A stretch of 64,000 nucleotides of DNA, taken from the NCBI GenBank assembly GCA_947259485.1, contig CAMYLU010000011.1:27883-91882 (forward strand), read 5' to 3'. Positions 8,735 through 17,665 of the stretch are shown piece after piece. The position numbers and the translations under genes were made by a program. Source of the DNA: an uncultured Gammaproteobacteria bacterium (GTDB lineage: Bacteria > Pseudomonadota > Gammaproteobacteria > GCA-001735895). The notes under the pieces are model-generated. The model was not told the DNA's origin, ran no database searches, and saw nothing but the letters and a program-made list of their open reading frames with translations. How positions within the stretch are numbered: position 1 is the first letter of the stretch; each line of letters opens with the position of its first letter.

Positions 8735-9586
8735 TTACCAGAGCGAAATTTCGATGTTGTCGAGTAGCCGTGTCTGACCGATAGCAGCGGTAACCAGGAT
8801 GACTAGGTCGCGGTCTTCGGTTGTTGCGGGCAACAGGTTTTCGGCGTTACAGATGCAGAAATAATCGGTTTTAAAACCGGCTTCTTGCAGCTCTCCGGTG
8901 GCACGCGCCTGCAGCATTTCGAAGTCGCGCTCGCCCTTGTCAATTTGCTGTGCGGTTCGCTGCAGAACCTGGTAAATCAGCGCGGCCTGTTGCTTTTGCG
9001 CGTCATCGAGATACTGGTTACGTGAACTGGTGGCAAGACCCGACGCCTCGCGCGTGGTTTCCTGGCCGATAATCTGCACATCGAGGTTGAAGTCTTCAAC
9101 CATTTTGCTGATGACGCGGTACTGCTGATAATCCTTCCTGCCGAACACCGATACATCCGGTTTGACGATGTTGAACAGCTTCAATACTACGGTCGCGACC
9201 CCGGTAAAATGCCCGGGACGGTGCGCTCCTTCGTAGTCATCGGTCAAATCGGTAACCTGCACATGGCTGATCCGCTCCAGGCCCTCGGGGTAGAGTTCGG
9301 ATGCCGAGGGCAAGTAGACCAGGTCGCAGCCGTTCGCCTCGAGCAGCGCGATGTCTTTGTCCAGGGTACGTGGATAGTGGTCCCAATCCTCGTTGGGTCC
9401 GAACTGCATCGGGTTGACGAAAATGCTGCAGATAGTGCGATCGGACAGTGACTGGCCTTTTTCGATCAGCGATATGTGCCCGGCATGCAGGTTACCCATG
9501 GTCGGAATGAAGGCAATCGTCTGAGCATGGTCTTTCCAGTGTTGCACGTACTGGCGCAGTTCGGTGACGCTGGTGGCCTGGTGCAT
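8735..9586 (-). CDS. panC: Pantothenate synthetase
   Basis: Condenses pantoate and beta-alanine with ATP to pantothenate; last step of vitamin B5 synthesis, cytosolic. The 283 residues carry the nucleotidyl-transferase HIGH-type motif GNLHAGH (about 32-38), FVNPMQFGPNEDWDHYPRT, GRKDYQQ and the late loop ATSSRNQYL. It follows panB by 10 bases on the minus strand and is the last gene of the pcnB-folK-kinase-panB-panC operon. Sequence and context are typical. Confidence 0.97.
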   Translation of the reverse strand: MHQATSVTELRQYVQHWKDHAQTIAFIPTMGNLHAGHISLIEKGQSLSDRTICSIFVNPMQFGPNEDWDHYPRTLDKDIALLEANGCDLVYLPSASELYPEGLERISHVQVTDLTDDYEGAHRPGHFTGVATVVLKLFNIVKPDVSVFGRKDYQQYRVISKMVEDFNLDVQIIGQETTREASGLATSSRNQYLDDAQKQQAALIYQVLQRTAQQIDKGERDFEMLQARATGELQEAGFKTDYFCICNAENLLPATTEDRDLVILVTAAIGQTRLLDNIEISLW

Positions 9587-9596
9587 GGTTCAGGCC

Positions 9597-10415
9597 TCAG
9601 GAAAATATGTGTGTCTTGTCAGGGAACTTGCCGCGCTTGACTTCCTGTACGTAGCGGCTGATTGCGCTCTGGATACTCGGTTGCCCCTGCATGAAATTCT
9701 TGGAGAATTTTGGCTTCTTTCCCACAGTAACATTGAGTACATCCTGCAACACCAGGATTTGCCCGTCGACATCAGGACCCGCACCAATGCCGATTACGGG
9801 AATTTCGAGCTCAGCGGTGATTTTCGTGGCCAGGCTTGCCGGCACGCATTCGAGCAGCAGAATGTCGGCACCGGCACCCTGCAGGTCGACTGCGGTTGCC
9901 AGCATTCGCTCGGCAGCACTTTTTGCCTTGCCCTGTACGCTGTAACCGCCCATCTTGTGGACCATTTGCGGCTGCAGGCCGAGGTGAGCACAGGTTGCAA
10001 TACCGAAATGCGCCAGGGTTTCCACGGTCTGCAGCTGCGATTCCCAGCCCTCCAGTTTCACCACCTGGGCTTCAGTTTGCTTGATCAGTTCACTCGCGTT
10101 GTCGAGCGCCTGTTGCGGCGAATTGACCGAGCCGAATGGCATGTCGAGCATCAGCATCGCGTTTTCCAGGCCCGCGGCGACCGCCTTGCCGTGATAACGA
10201 ATGTCATCGAGTGTTACCGGGATGGTGGTGTCGTGGCCCTGGATCACCATGCCCAGTGAATCTCCGACCAGCACCACCTCGACACCACATTCCTCGACCA
10301 GGCGCGCAAAACTATAGTCATAAGCGGTCAGGCTCGCGAATTTCTCACCCTGCTGTTTCAGCTTCTTCAGGTGCGGGATGGTGATCTTGTCTTCGAGTGG
10401 TTTGGGGATATACAT
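9597..10415 (-). CDS. panB: 3-methyl-2-oxobutanoate hydroxymethyltransferase
   Basis: Transfers the hydroxymethyl group from 5,10-methylene-tetrahydrofolate to alpha-ketoisovalerate, giving ketopantoate; first committed step of pantothenate synthesis. The 272 residues form a TIM barrel with TAYDYSFARL, VLVGDSLGMVIQGHDTT (metal-binding Asp) and LEGWESQLQ. It lies 10 bases upstream of panC. An intergenic gap of only 14 bases to the kinase gene supports a single transcript. No oddity was seen. Confidence 0.97.
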   Translation of the reverse strand: MYIPKPLEDKITIPHLKKLKQQGEKFASLTAYDYSFARLVEECGVEVVLVGDSLGMVIQGHDTTIPVTLDDIRYHGKAVAAGLENAMLMLDMPFGSVNSPQQALDNASELIKQTEAQVVKLEGWESQLQTVETLAHFGIATCAHLGLQPQMVHKMGGYSVQGKAKSAAERMLATAVDLQGAGADILLLECVPASLATKITAELEIPVIGIGAGPDVDGQILVLQDVLNVTVGKKPKFSKNFMQGQPSIQSAISRYVQEVKRGKFPDKTHIFS

Positions 10416-10429
10416 GATGCCGGGGCCCG

Positions 10430-11077
10430 TCAGAGGGCGAATGATGACTGATTGAAATAGTGACGTCCAGAATGGATATTACTGATTTTTTCCAGTATTG
10501 CGCTGTAATCTTTGGCATTATTGATCAGGTCGGTCGACTGGGTATTGACGGTAAGCAGCGCCCCGTCATCGTAGTCGTAGAAAAACCGGGTATAGGATTC
10601 TGACAGCCGCAGCAGGTAATCGTCGCGAATTTGTTGCTCGTAATCGATACCACGGCGCGTGATGCGCTCGCGCAGCGTCTCGACCGGCGCCTGCAGGTAT
10701 ATCACCAGGTCAGGCTTTGGGGCGTCCAGCGTCAGGTGCGTATAAATTTGTTCGTATAGCGCGAGTTCATCCTTATTCAATGTCATCTGTGCAAACAGGC
10801 GGTCCTTGTCGACCATGAAGTCGGCGATATAGGAACCATAGAACATGTCTGCCTGACGAAAGTCCTGAACCTGTTGTGCGCGCTGCAGCAGGAAATGCAA
10901 TTGCGCTGACAGCGCGTATTGCCGGGGGTTCTGGTAGAAGTTGGCGAGAAACGGATTCTCCTCGGCCTTCTCCAACAGTAACTCGCTACCGAATTCATCG
11001 GCCAGCTTGCTGGCAAGACTGGTTTTTCCGACCCCGATCGGGCCTTCAATCACGATGTAACGAAATTGCTCATTCAT
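10430..11077 (-). CDS. Deoxynucleoside kinase (dNK/dGK family)
   Basis: A 215-residue P-loop kinase that would phosphorylate deoxynucleosides for salvage. The Walker A motif IEGPIGVGKTSLASKLA lies at the N-terminus; a lid-like RERITRRGIDYEQQIRDDYL segment is near the C-terminal third. The start MNEQFRY at 11077 is chosen because the P-loop then sits at the usual distance from the N-terminus and the codon lies five bases after the folK stop; an upstream in-frame extension would overlap folK heavily. It is placed between folK and panB, an arrangement met in several gammaproteobacteria. Confidence 0.9.
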   Translation of the reverse strand: MNEQFRYIVIEGPIGVGKTSLASKLADEFGSELLLEKAEENPFLANFYQNPRQYALSAQLHFLLQRAQQVQDFRQADMFYGSYIADFMVDKDRLFAQMTLNKDELALYEQIYTHLTLDAPKPDLVIYLQAPVETLRERITRRGIDYEQQIRDDYLLRLSESYTRFFYDYDDGALLTVNTQSTDLINNAKDYSAILEKISNIHSGRHYFNQSSFAL

Positions 11078-11081
11078 TGGG

Positions 11082-11573
11082 TCAGGATAACTTCTCCAGC
11101 GAGATTGCGGGTGCATTATCGATAAGATAACGCAGACTTCCGTATCCGGGAACAAAACGATCACCGCCGATTTCAAACATCGGTTCGAGGACAAATAAGC
11201 GCTGCGCAAATTCCGGGTGTGGAATGATCAGATGGCTGTCATTGAAGCTGCGGTCACCAAACAGGATGATATCGAGATCCAGGGTGCGCGGCGCCCAACG
11301 TTCTTCCTGCTCACGGCGCCGGTAATAGGCATGTTCGATTGCCTGCAATTCGAGCAGTAATGCCGTCGGTTCAAGACTACTTCCCAGCAGGGCAACAGCG
11401 TTGGTGTAGTCATCCTGCGGAATATCGCCGACTGCTTCGCTGCGATACAGCGACGAACTCGCACGCAGACTGGTCTGACTGATATTGCCGAGCGCATCCA
11501 TTGCCTGCGTAACGATGGTTTGCGAATCTCCGATATTGCCACCGAGCGCAACAAAAACTTCTTCAACTGGCAT
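11082..11573 (-). CDS. folK: 2-amino-4-hydroxy-6-hydroxymethyldihydropteridine pyrophosphokinase
   Basis: Transfers pyrophosphate from ATP to hydroxymethyl-dihydropterin in folate synthesis. The protein starts MPVEEVFVALGGNIGDS, matching the usual N-terminus; the start at 11573 is chosen for that reason over an in-frame extension of 19 residues. The metal-binding signature RWAPRTLDLDIILFG lies near residue 88, and IPHPEFAQRLFVLEP follows. Its first 11 bases overlap the 3' end of pcnB, giving translational coupling. Length (163 residues) is normal. Confidence 0.95.
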   Translation of the reverse strand: MPVEEVFVALGGNIGDSQTIVTQAMDALGNISQTSLRASSSLYRSEAVGDIPQDDYTNAVALLGSSLEPTALLLELQAIEHAYYRRREQEERWAPRTLDLDIILFGDRSFNDSHLIIPHPEFAQRLFVLEPMFEIGGDRFVPGYGSLRYLIDNAPAISLEKLS

Positions 11574-12849
11574 TGCGTCTTGGCCGCCGCCGCGGTCGCT
11601 GTTTTCTTTTCCGGGCTGGCTCGGGCGCAAACTCGTGCTGGCTTTGAAAATCGGTCCACCAATGGCTCAGTTTGTGCGGAAACAAACCCACCATCGACTG
11701 TATCAGCATGAAATCATAGGCCGCCCGGAATACCGGGTACCCTATCATGCGCAGTGGTTGCTTGCCCTGGGTGCGGTAGAAGCGAGGCTGCGAAGTCCAG
11801 ATATCACGGGCCATCTGGCTAAAGCGTCGCGGGATCGAGACATGGCGCACCTGGCGCTTCATCACGGTTTCGCCGACCTGGGCCAGTGCGGGAATCAATT
11901 TCTGTTTATCAGGTTGTAGCCGGCTTGCCTGTTCCTGTACCGCCGGCCACAGCAGCACTGCAAAAATAAATGCCGGTGATACCGGTTGACCAGTGTTGAC
12001 CCGGTTATCGGTATTAACCAGCGCCTGATCGATAAAATCGAGCATCATTTCGTTAGCTTCCTGTTGCAACCATTCGTCGAGCTCCGGCACCAGGTACTTT
12101 AACAGTCGGTATTCGCGCAATAACTCGAACACGCGCACGGCATTGCCCGAGTGAAACAGCTTGATCACTTCATCGAACATGCGTGCCGGTGGAATCACCG
12201 CCAGCAGGTGGCCGTATTCATGGATCGCGCTGGCGGAGGAGGTTTCGATTGAAAAATCGAGCTTGGCGGCAAATCGCACCGCGCGCAGCATGCGCACCGG
12301 GTCTTCCTGGTAGCGTGTTGCCGCGTCACCGATCAGGCGTAACTGTCGGTTGTCGATATCCTTCAGTCCACCGGTATAATCGAGCACAGCGTAGTCATGG
12401 ATGTCGTAGTAAAGCGCATTGACGGTGAAGTCACGGCGCATCGCGTCTTCCTCGATTTCACCAAAGGTGTTATCGCGTAATATGCGTCCGTGGGTATCGA
12501 GTTCGGTTTTCGGCGAATCCTCGTCATGAGCACGAAAGGTGGCGACTTCGATGATGTCTCTGCCGAAGCGGATATGAACCAGGCGAAATCGACGTCCGAT
12601 AATGCGGCTGTTTTTAAACAGGCCACGCACTTCTTCCGGCGTGGCATCAGTGGCCACGTCAAAATCCTTGGGCTGTATCTTGAGCAGTAAGTCGCGAACA
12701 CCCCCACCAACCAGGCAGGCCCTGTGGCCTGATTTGGACAGCCGATATAACACTTTGAGTGCAGAATCGGATATCGATTTTCTTGAGATAGTGTGCTGGT
12801 TTCGGGATAAAACGATTAACTTATCTGAGCTCGCCTCTCTGTTTTTCAC
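11563..12849 (-). CDS. pcnB: Poly(A) polymerase I
   Basis: Adds 3' poly(A) tails that speed RNA decay. The 428 residues begin with a tract like the family's RNQHTISRKSISDSALKVLYRL. The nucleotidyl-transferase core shows LVGGGVRDLL (46-55) and the catalytic D62-x-D64 in KDFDVATDAT, followed by the RNA-binding neck LDFSIETSSASAIHE. The C-terminus is a basic tail ending RKRKQRPRRRPRRNAS, as in other Pap I proteins. It is the first gene of the operon; folK overlaps its end. A CCA-adding enzyme is the main alternative, but the N-terminal tract and basic tail fit Pap I. Confidence 0.94.
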   Translation of the reverse strand: MKNREASSDKLIVLSRNQHTISRKSISDSALKVLYRLSKSGHRACLVGGGVRDLLLKIQPKDFDVATDATPEEVRGLFKNSRIIGRRFRLVHIRFGRDIIEVATFRAHDEDSPKTELDTHGRILRDNTFGEIEEDAMRRDFTVNALYYDIHDYAVLDYTGGLKDIDNRQLRLIGDAATRYQEDPVRMLRAVRFAAKLDFSIETSSASAIHEYGHLLAVIPPARMFDEVIKLFHSGNAVRVFELLREYRLLKYLVPELDEWLQQEANEMMLDFIDQALVNTDNRVNTGQPVSPAFIFAVLLWPAVQEQASRLQPDKQKLIPALAQVGETVMKRQVRHVSIPRRFSQMARDIWTSQPRFYRTQGKQPLRMIGYPVFRAAYDFMLIQSMVGLFPHKLSHWWTDFQSQHEFAPEPARKRKQRPRRRPRRNAS

Positions 12850-12917
12850 TCGGTTATTTGATCCTGTAGAATGTCGGCATCATAGCATTTCAGGCCGCGA
12901 AAGTAGTGTTAGTTTCA

Positions 12918-13391
12918 ATGAAACCCGCCAACCTTAAGGTGAAGGCCTGTCTGCAACAGGCTGGACTGGAATTCGAGATCAGGATTCTGCCTGCCGCGGT
13001 GCGGACGGCGCGGCTGGCCGCCGATGCACTCGGCTGCGAGGTCGGCCAGATTGCCAATTCGCTGATATTCAGGGACCTGGCAAGTGACCAGGCGGTGCTT
13101 GTCATGTGTGCCGGGGATCGCCGCGTCGACCTGCAAAAAGTGCAATTTGAAACCGGGATCGAGCTCGGCAAAGCCGATGCCGATTTCGTCAGGCAACAAA
13201 CCGGGTTTGCGATTGGCGGGGTGCCACCTGTGGCACATGCCAATGCTTTAACCACGCTGCTGGATCGGTCGCTGTTGCGTCAACGTAAAATCTGGGCTGC
13301 GGCTGGCACCCCGGAATCGATTTTTTGTATGAATCCCGAGCAGTTGCAGCAAATCACCGACAGTGAGTGGCTGGATATCTCCCGGAGCTGA
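12918..13391 (+). CDS. YbaK/EbsC-type aminoacyl-tRNA deacylase family protein
   Basis: A single-domain protein of the YbaK/ProX superfamily, whose members remove wrongly charged amino acids from tRNA in trans. The core AADALGCEVGQIANSLIF and the late GFAIGGVPPVAH are the family hallmarks. The start ATG at 12918 gives MKPANLKVKACLQ; a GTG four codons earlier is possible and neither has a clear ribosome site. At about 157 residues it has the usual length. It diverges from pcnB. Which amino acid it edits cannot be told. Confidence 0.87.
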   Translation: MKPANLKVKACLQQAGLEFEIRILPAAVRTARLAADALGCEVGQIANSLIFRDLASDQAVLVMCAGDRRVDLQKVQFETGIELGKADADFVRQQTGFAIGGVPPVAHANALTTLLDRSLLRQRKIWAAAGTPESIFCMNPEQLQQITDSEWLDISRS

Positions 13392-13420
13392 GGCAATTTG
13401 ATTTTATAATTCAAATTGCC
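13392..13420 (+). terminator. Hairpin directly after the YbaK-family stop codon
   Basis: GGCAATTTGA (13392-13401) and TCAAATTGCC (13411-13420) form a perfect 10-base-pair stem with a nine-base AT loop, beginning at the base after the stop codon. No T-run follows, so it may protect the 3' end rather than act as a full intrinsic terminator. Confidence 0.4.
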
Positions 13421-13544
13421 GTGGCGGCCAATTCGGACTATGGTCTCATCAACAAGATTCGAATTCACCACTATTTTGCATGATGGCGATTAACAGACCA
13501 GCGCGCCGATCCGTTCTGCCTGGCCCCAAAACCTGGGAGTAAAA

Positions 13545-14375
13545 ATGAGCTGTATCGAGTCTCGATGTGACTGGTTGGTCAGACTAACCATCGGTATCGT
13601 GATCACGCTGCTGATACCGTCAGCGGGCAGTGCCGCGGCGCAACCTGCCTTTACCGAAAAATTCGTGATCCGGCTTTCGTCCTACGAAATACGGGATGCG
13701 GATACCGATTTGACAGTTTTGTCGAGCGACCAGATCGGCACCGGCTTTAATTTTGTCGACGACCTGGGGGGCGATGACCGCGTGACTGTTCCCAGGCTTG
13801 ACGGCTATTTTCGATTCAAGGATGTGCACAGGATCGAATTTTCCAAGCTTCGCATCGAACGCGACGGCAGGAATCTGCTGACGATCGACCTTGATGTCGG
13901 CGATCAGACCTATACCGTTGGCGACACCGTGGTATCGAATATTAGCTACGAAGTGCTCAAGCTTGGTTATGCCTACTCGTTTTACCATTCGCCGCAAGTA
14001 GAGCTCGCCTTGACCGCCGGGATAAGCATGACCGATTACGAATTCGAATACGAACTCGTCGATGGTTCCTCCGCGGATACGTCCAAAGCCAGTGGTCCAC
14101 TGCCGATGTTCGGCGTTCGCATGTCCTATGCAATCAATCGACACTGGTCGTTACATTACCTGTCCGAGGTCCTGTTTGTCGACACCAGTGATGCCAAGGG
14201 TTCGTTTACCAATTACGAGCTCGATATCCGTTACCGTTTCAATGAAAGGTTCATGCTGGGCGCGGGGCTGACGCGATTCAGTTTCGATATAACCTCGGAA
14301 GATCCCGACTGGCGGGGGCGTATTGCCGATACTCACCAGGGAATTCTGATTTCCACCGGTTACTACCTGGAATAA
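13545..14375 (+). CDS. Outer-membrane beta-barrel protein, function unknown
   Basis: A 276-residue exported protein. The first 32 residues are a signal peptide with hydrophobic core IGIVITLLIPSAGSAAA. The rest alternates polar and hydrophobic residues in short strands (HRIEFSKLRIER, YELDIRYRFNERFMLG, GILISTGYYLE), as in small eight- to ten-strand barrels of the OmpW/OmpA type. It ends in YYLE rather than the aromatic terminal residue common in outer-membrane barrels. It is a single gene between ybaK-like and uup. No specific family was recognised, and no ligand is implied. Confidence 0.65.
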   Translation: MSCIESRCDWLVRLTIGIVITLLIPSAGSAAAQPAFTEKFVIRLSSYEIRDADTDLTVLSSDQIGTGFNFVDDLGGDDRVTVPRLDGYFRFKDVHRIEFSKLRIERDGRNLLTIDLDVGDQTYTVGDTVVSNISYEVLKLGYAYSFYHSPQVELALTAGISMTDYEFEYELVDGSSADTSKASGPLPMFGVRMSYAINRHWSLHYLSEVLFVDTSDAKGSFTNYELDIRYRFNERFMLGAGLTRFSFDITSEDPDWRGRIADTHQGILISTGYYLE

Positions 14376-14415
14376 TCGCTTCGGCAGATCCGGACCTGGC
14401 CGCACGGACCCGGAA

Positions 14416-16275
14416 TTAGCCGTCCTCCAACTCCTCCCAGCGCCGATACATTGCCTGCAACTTGGATTCCAATGTTTTCAACTGTTGTTGATCGGCACGA
14501 ATCGTTTCCTGACCCTGCTGGTAGTAGTCCTCGGTGGCAAATTTTGACTGCAGGGCTTCAATTGCTTGCTCAATTTTTTCGATCTTGCCGGGCAGGGCGC
14601 GCAATTCCTTTTGTTCGGAATCGTGTTTGTCGGTTCTGTGCATGGGCCTTTGTTTGGCCGTCGATTTCTCGATCGCAGTTCCCCGGGGTGCACGTTGACG
14701 TATCCAGTCCTGGTACCCGCCGACGTATTCGTTAACTGAACCCTGACCTTCAAACACGAGTGTACTGGTTACCGTGTTGTCGATGAATTCGCGGTCGTGG
14801 CTGACCAATAGCAGGGTACCGCTGTAGTCGATGATCAGTGTCTCGAGCAATTCGAGGGTTTCGATATCGAGATCGTTGGTCGGCTCGTCCATGACCAGTA
14901 GATTGAAGGAACGGGTGAACAGGCGCGCCAGCAGCAGGCGATTGCGTTCACCGCCCGACAGTGCCTTGACCGGCATATGGATCGATTTCTCGCTAAACAG
15001 AAAATCCTTCAGGTAACCGACAACATGTCGCGAGCGACCGTTGATCGTGACCTGGTCGCCCGCCGCAGCGAGATTGTCGCGTACCGATTTCTGTGGATCC
15101 AGTGTTTCACGGTGCTGATCGAAATAGGCAACCTCGAGCCGGGTTCCGGTTTTGATCCAGCCGGTTTGGGGTTTCAACTGACCGAGTAAAAGTTGGATCA
15201 GGGTCGATTTTCCACAACCGTTGGGACCGAGGATGCCGATCTTTTCACCACGAAGAATCTTGCAGCTGAAATTGCTGACGATCGGCTTGTCATCCCAGCT
15301 GAAGCCGAGGCTTTCTGCCTCGATCACGATCTTGCCCGAGGCGTCGGCCTGTTGTGCGGTTAACCTGGCGCTACCACTGCGTTCACGACGTTGTGCCCGT
15401 TGCCCGCGCATTTTTTCCAGTGCCCGCACGCGGCCCTCGTTGCGGGTGCGACGTGCCTTGATCCCCTGGCGGATCCAGCTTTCTTCCTGTGCCAGTTTTT
15501 TGTCGAACAGCGCATTATGTCGAGCCTCGGTTTCGAGTTGGGCTGCGTAAGACTCGAGGTACTTGTGATAGTCACCGGGCCAGCTCGTCAGCTGACCGCG
15601 ATCGAGATCGATGATGCGAGTGGCAAGACGCTGCAGGAAGCCGCGATCGTGGGTGATAAATACCAGCGTGCCATTGAATCCCAGCAACAGGTTTTCGAGC
15701 CATAGAATCGAATCGATATCGAGGTGATTGGTAGGTTCATCGAGTAACAGTAAATCGGGTTCAGCCACCAGCGCCTGGCCGAGCAGAACCCGGCGCTTCA
15801 TGCCGCCGGACAATTCGTCGAATGGCTGGTCAGCGGGCAGCGAGAGACGCGAAATGGTGCTCGAAATACGGGTTTCCAGGTTCCAGGCATTGTGTGCTTC
15901 GATTTGATCCTGGTAGTTCTGCATGCGCACCAGGGCACCGGGGTCGGTGGCTGATTCTACGGCCGCATGGTGCCAGCTGGTGATCACACCCGCGAGTTCG
16001 CCGATACCCTCGGCGACGCAGTCGTAGACGCTGCCGGCAAAGTTTTTCGGTACCTCCTGGCGGAGCTCGGCGATGCGCAACTCGGCGGCATGGATGATTT
16101 CACCCTCGTCGGCCTTGATGTCACCCGCGATAATTTTCAACAGGGTCGATTTACCACTGCCGTTGCGCCCGACCAGGCATACCCGCTCGCCCGCTTCCAG
16201 CGCCAGGTTGACTTTATCAAGCAGCGGTTGGTCACCAAAGCTGTGGTGAAGATTTTGAGCCTGCAGCAGCGACAT
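14416..16275 (-). CDS. uup: ABC-F family ATPase Uup
   Basis: A cytosolic, ribosome-associated ATPase of 619 residues with two ABC cassettes and no membrane part. Walker A motifs are GRNGSGKSTLLK (about 36) and GPNGCGKSTLIQ (about 348); signatures are LSGGMKRRVLLGQAL and LSGGERNRLLLARL; both cassettes have LLLDEPTNHLD/LVMDEPTNDLD. The inter-domain linker is rich in charged residues (RRTRNEGRVRALEKMR), and the C-terminal 80 residues form the coiled coil that binds DNA in Uup. Uup lowers precise transposon excision in E. coli and helps ribosome assembly. It is a lone gene converging with the barrel gene. Confidence 0.93.
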   Translation of the reverse strand: MSLLQAQNLHHSFGDQPLLDKVNLALEAGERVCLVGRNGSGKSTLLKIIAGDIKADEGEIIHAAELRIAELRQEVPKNFAGSVYDCVAEGIGELAGVITSWHHAAVESATDPGALVRMQNYQDQIEAHNAWNLETRISSTISRLSLPADQPFDELSGGMKRRVLLGQALVAEPDLLLLDEPTNHLDIDSILWLENLLLGFNGTLVFITHDRGFLQRLATRIIDLDRGQLTSWPGDYHKYLESYAAQLETEARHNALFDKKLAQEESWIRQGIKARRTRNEGRVRALEKMRGQRAQRRERSGSARLTAQQADASGKIVIEAESLGFSWDDKPIVSNFSCKILRGEKIGILGPNGCGKSTLIQLLLGQLKPQTGWIKTGTRLEVAYFDQHRETLDPQKSVRDNLAAAGDQVTINGRSRHVVGYLKDFLFSEKSIHMPVKALSGGERNRLLLARLFTRSFNLLVMDEPTNDLDIETLELLETLIIDYSGTLLLVSHDREFIDNTVTSTLVFEGQGSVNEYVGGYQDWIRQRAPRGTAIEKSTAKQRPMHRTDKHDSEQKELRALPGKIEKIEQAIEALQSKFATEDYYQQGQETIRADQQQLKTLESKLQAMYRRWEELEDG

Positions 16276-16346
16276 CTGTTTAGGTTGAATTAAACTGCGC
16301 TATTATGCGGCTTTCGTGTGGATTTGAAAGTTGATTCGGAGGCGAT

Positions 16347-16994
16347 ATGTGTGGGCGATTTTTTCTGGACGCCAAGGCGGGCGATATCATCGAGCATTAC
16401 AATGTACCACCTCCTGACCTGTTTACGGCGCGTTACAACATTGCCCCGACAACCCCGGTGCTGGCGCTAAGCGATTCAAGCTTCAACCTGTATCGGTGGG
16501 GCCTGATACCGTCCTGGTCAAAGGATGTCACTATGGGTAACCGCATGTTCAACGCGCGTGCTGAAACCGTCGCCGAAAAACCCTCTTTTCGCAACGCCTA
16601 CAAACGCCGGCGATGCCTGGTGCCAGCCAACGGATTTTACGAATGGCGACTCGAGAACGGGCGTAAGCAGCCCTATTGTTGCCATGTCGATCACCAGTTG
16701 TTCTCGATGGCCGGCGTCTGGGAACACTGGCAGGACGCCGAGGGTAATGAAATTCAATCCTGCGCGGTACTGACGACCGAAGCCAGGGGGGCAATGCAGG
16801 AATTACATCAACGTATGCCGGTAACCATAGCGCCGGCTGACTACGACGCCTGGCTGGATTGCAAATCAGACAAGACTGACACAGCCGATCGGTTGCTGCT
16901 CGAAACTGCACCGGATTACCAGTACTACGCGGTCAGTAGCGCGGTAAGCAATTCGCGAAACGAAGGCCCAGAACTGATCAAACCGCTGGAATAA
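16347..16994 (+). CDS. yedK: SRAP domain protein (YedK/HMCES), abasic-site DNA-protein crosslinker
   Basis: Forms a stable thiazolidine link with abasic sites in single-stranded DNA, shielding them during replication. Cys2, exposed after removal of Met1, is the crosslinking residue and is present (MCGRFF). The family motifs ARYNIAPTTPV, MFNARAET, RRCLVPANGFYEW and HQRMPV (active-site His) are all visible. Its 215 residues match bacterial members. A GGAGG-like ribosome site lies just before the ATG. It diverges from uup; no SOS box was identified by eye. Confidence 0.94.
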   Translation: MCGRFFLDAKAGDIIEHYNVPPPDLFTARYNIAPTTPVLALSDSSFNLYRWGLIPSWSKDVTMGNRMFNARAETVAEKPSFRNAYKRRRCLVPANGFYEWRLENGRKQPYCCHVDHQLFSMAGVWEHWQDAEGNEIQSCAVLTTEARGAMQELHQRMPVTIAPADYDAWLDCKSDKTDTADRLLLETAPDYQYYAVSSAVSNSRNEGPELIKPLE

Positions 16995-17030
16995 GGAGGA
17001 GGCGCACTGCGGGCGGGATTATTGAACTGG

Positions 17031-17050
17031 ATTCCGGCTTGCGCCGGAAT
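17031..17050. repeat. Short palindromic repeat with TTGC loop, copy 1
   Basis: ATTCCGGC (17031-17038) pairs perfectly with GCCGGAAT (17043-17050) around a TTGC loop, followed by GAC. A related hairpin with a CTTGCA centre lies at 51959-51978. Such elements are common dispersed intergenic palindromes; no T-run follows, so terminator function is doubtful. It lies 36 bases after the SRAP gene. Confidence 0.55.
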
Positions 17051-17191
17051 GACATTAATAACTGTCATCGCGCGATTTGAGCCTATGAGATCCACTTATC
17101 CTGACCCTGTTAACGTGCTGGCACTGGTTACAGCGCGCGGAACACTTTTTTGCTCGCCAAAAAATTTTTGCGCGCGCCTATGCAGCTTTAA

Positions 17192-17488
17192 TCAGTCGTC
17201 GTTGCCACCTTTGCTGATCAGGGTTTTGAGACGCGCGTCGTCGAAGTCTTGCTCGAGTTTTGCGGCGGCCTCATCGACCACCGCCTGTAAATCCTTGCCA
17301 CAGTTAACAACCTCGCGTCGCCACTGTTCCAGGTAGGCGTCAGTGCCGGCCATTTTTGCGCGCATTGCGGCCTTGTCGATTGCTTCGGCGAAACGTTCGG
17401 TGAGCACGATTTTAGCCGTGTCGCGGCGCTCCTTGGCGATAACCTGGGCAGGGATGTCGCGCCAGTATACGGTTGTGAGTTTAGCCAT
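17192..17488 (-). CDS. Small conserved protein of the 'virulence factor' family (PF13769-like)
   Basis: A 98-residue soluble protein beginning MAKLTTVYWRDIPAQVI, the characteristic opening of a small proteobacterial family labelled 'virulence factor' in domain databases. RFAEAIDKAAMRAKMAGTDAYLEQWRRE continues the pattern. The name is historical; no virulence role is implied and the biochemical function is unknown. It is a lone gene converging with SRAP. The family call is from memory of the N-terminal motif. Confidence 0.72.
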   Translation of the reverse strand: MAKLTTVYWRDIPAQVIAKERRDTAKIVLTERFAEAIDKAAMRAKMAGTDAYLEQWRREVVNCGKDLQAVVDEAAAKLEQDFDDARLKTLISKGGNDD

Positions 17489-17665
17489 CAGACAGCTCTC
17501 GAATAGTGAATTGGGCTTTCAACGCAGCGCGAGTATAAAGATGCTCGGGGCGCAAATCCAGCATCATGTTTAGCGATCGAGAGGTATGAAAAATAATGTT
17601 TACCGCAAGTTGATTTGGGGCGTAGAATTCCGCGCAGTCTTGAATCCGGATCGGAGTGAAGTTAA

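Noticed and set aside
9564..10259. 231-residue plus-strand frame across panB
   Set aside because: It is fully antisense to panB and shows no domain; it is a shadow frame.
17133..17176. Terminator-like GCGCGC...A/T tract between convergent genes
   Set aside because: The arms are simple GC alternations, the loop is long and pairing is imperfect, so it falls short of a callable terminator.
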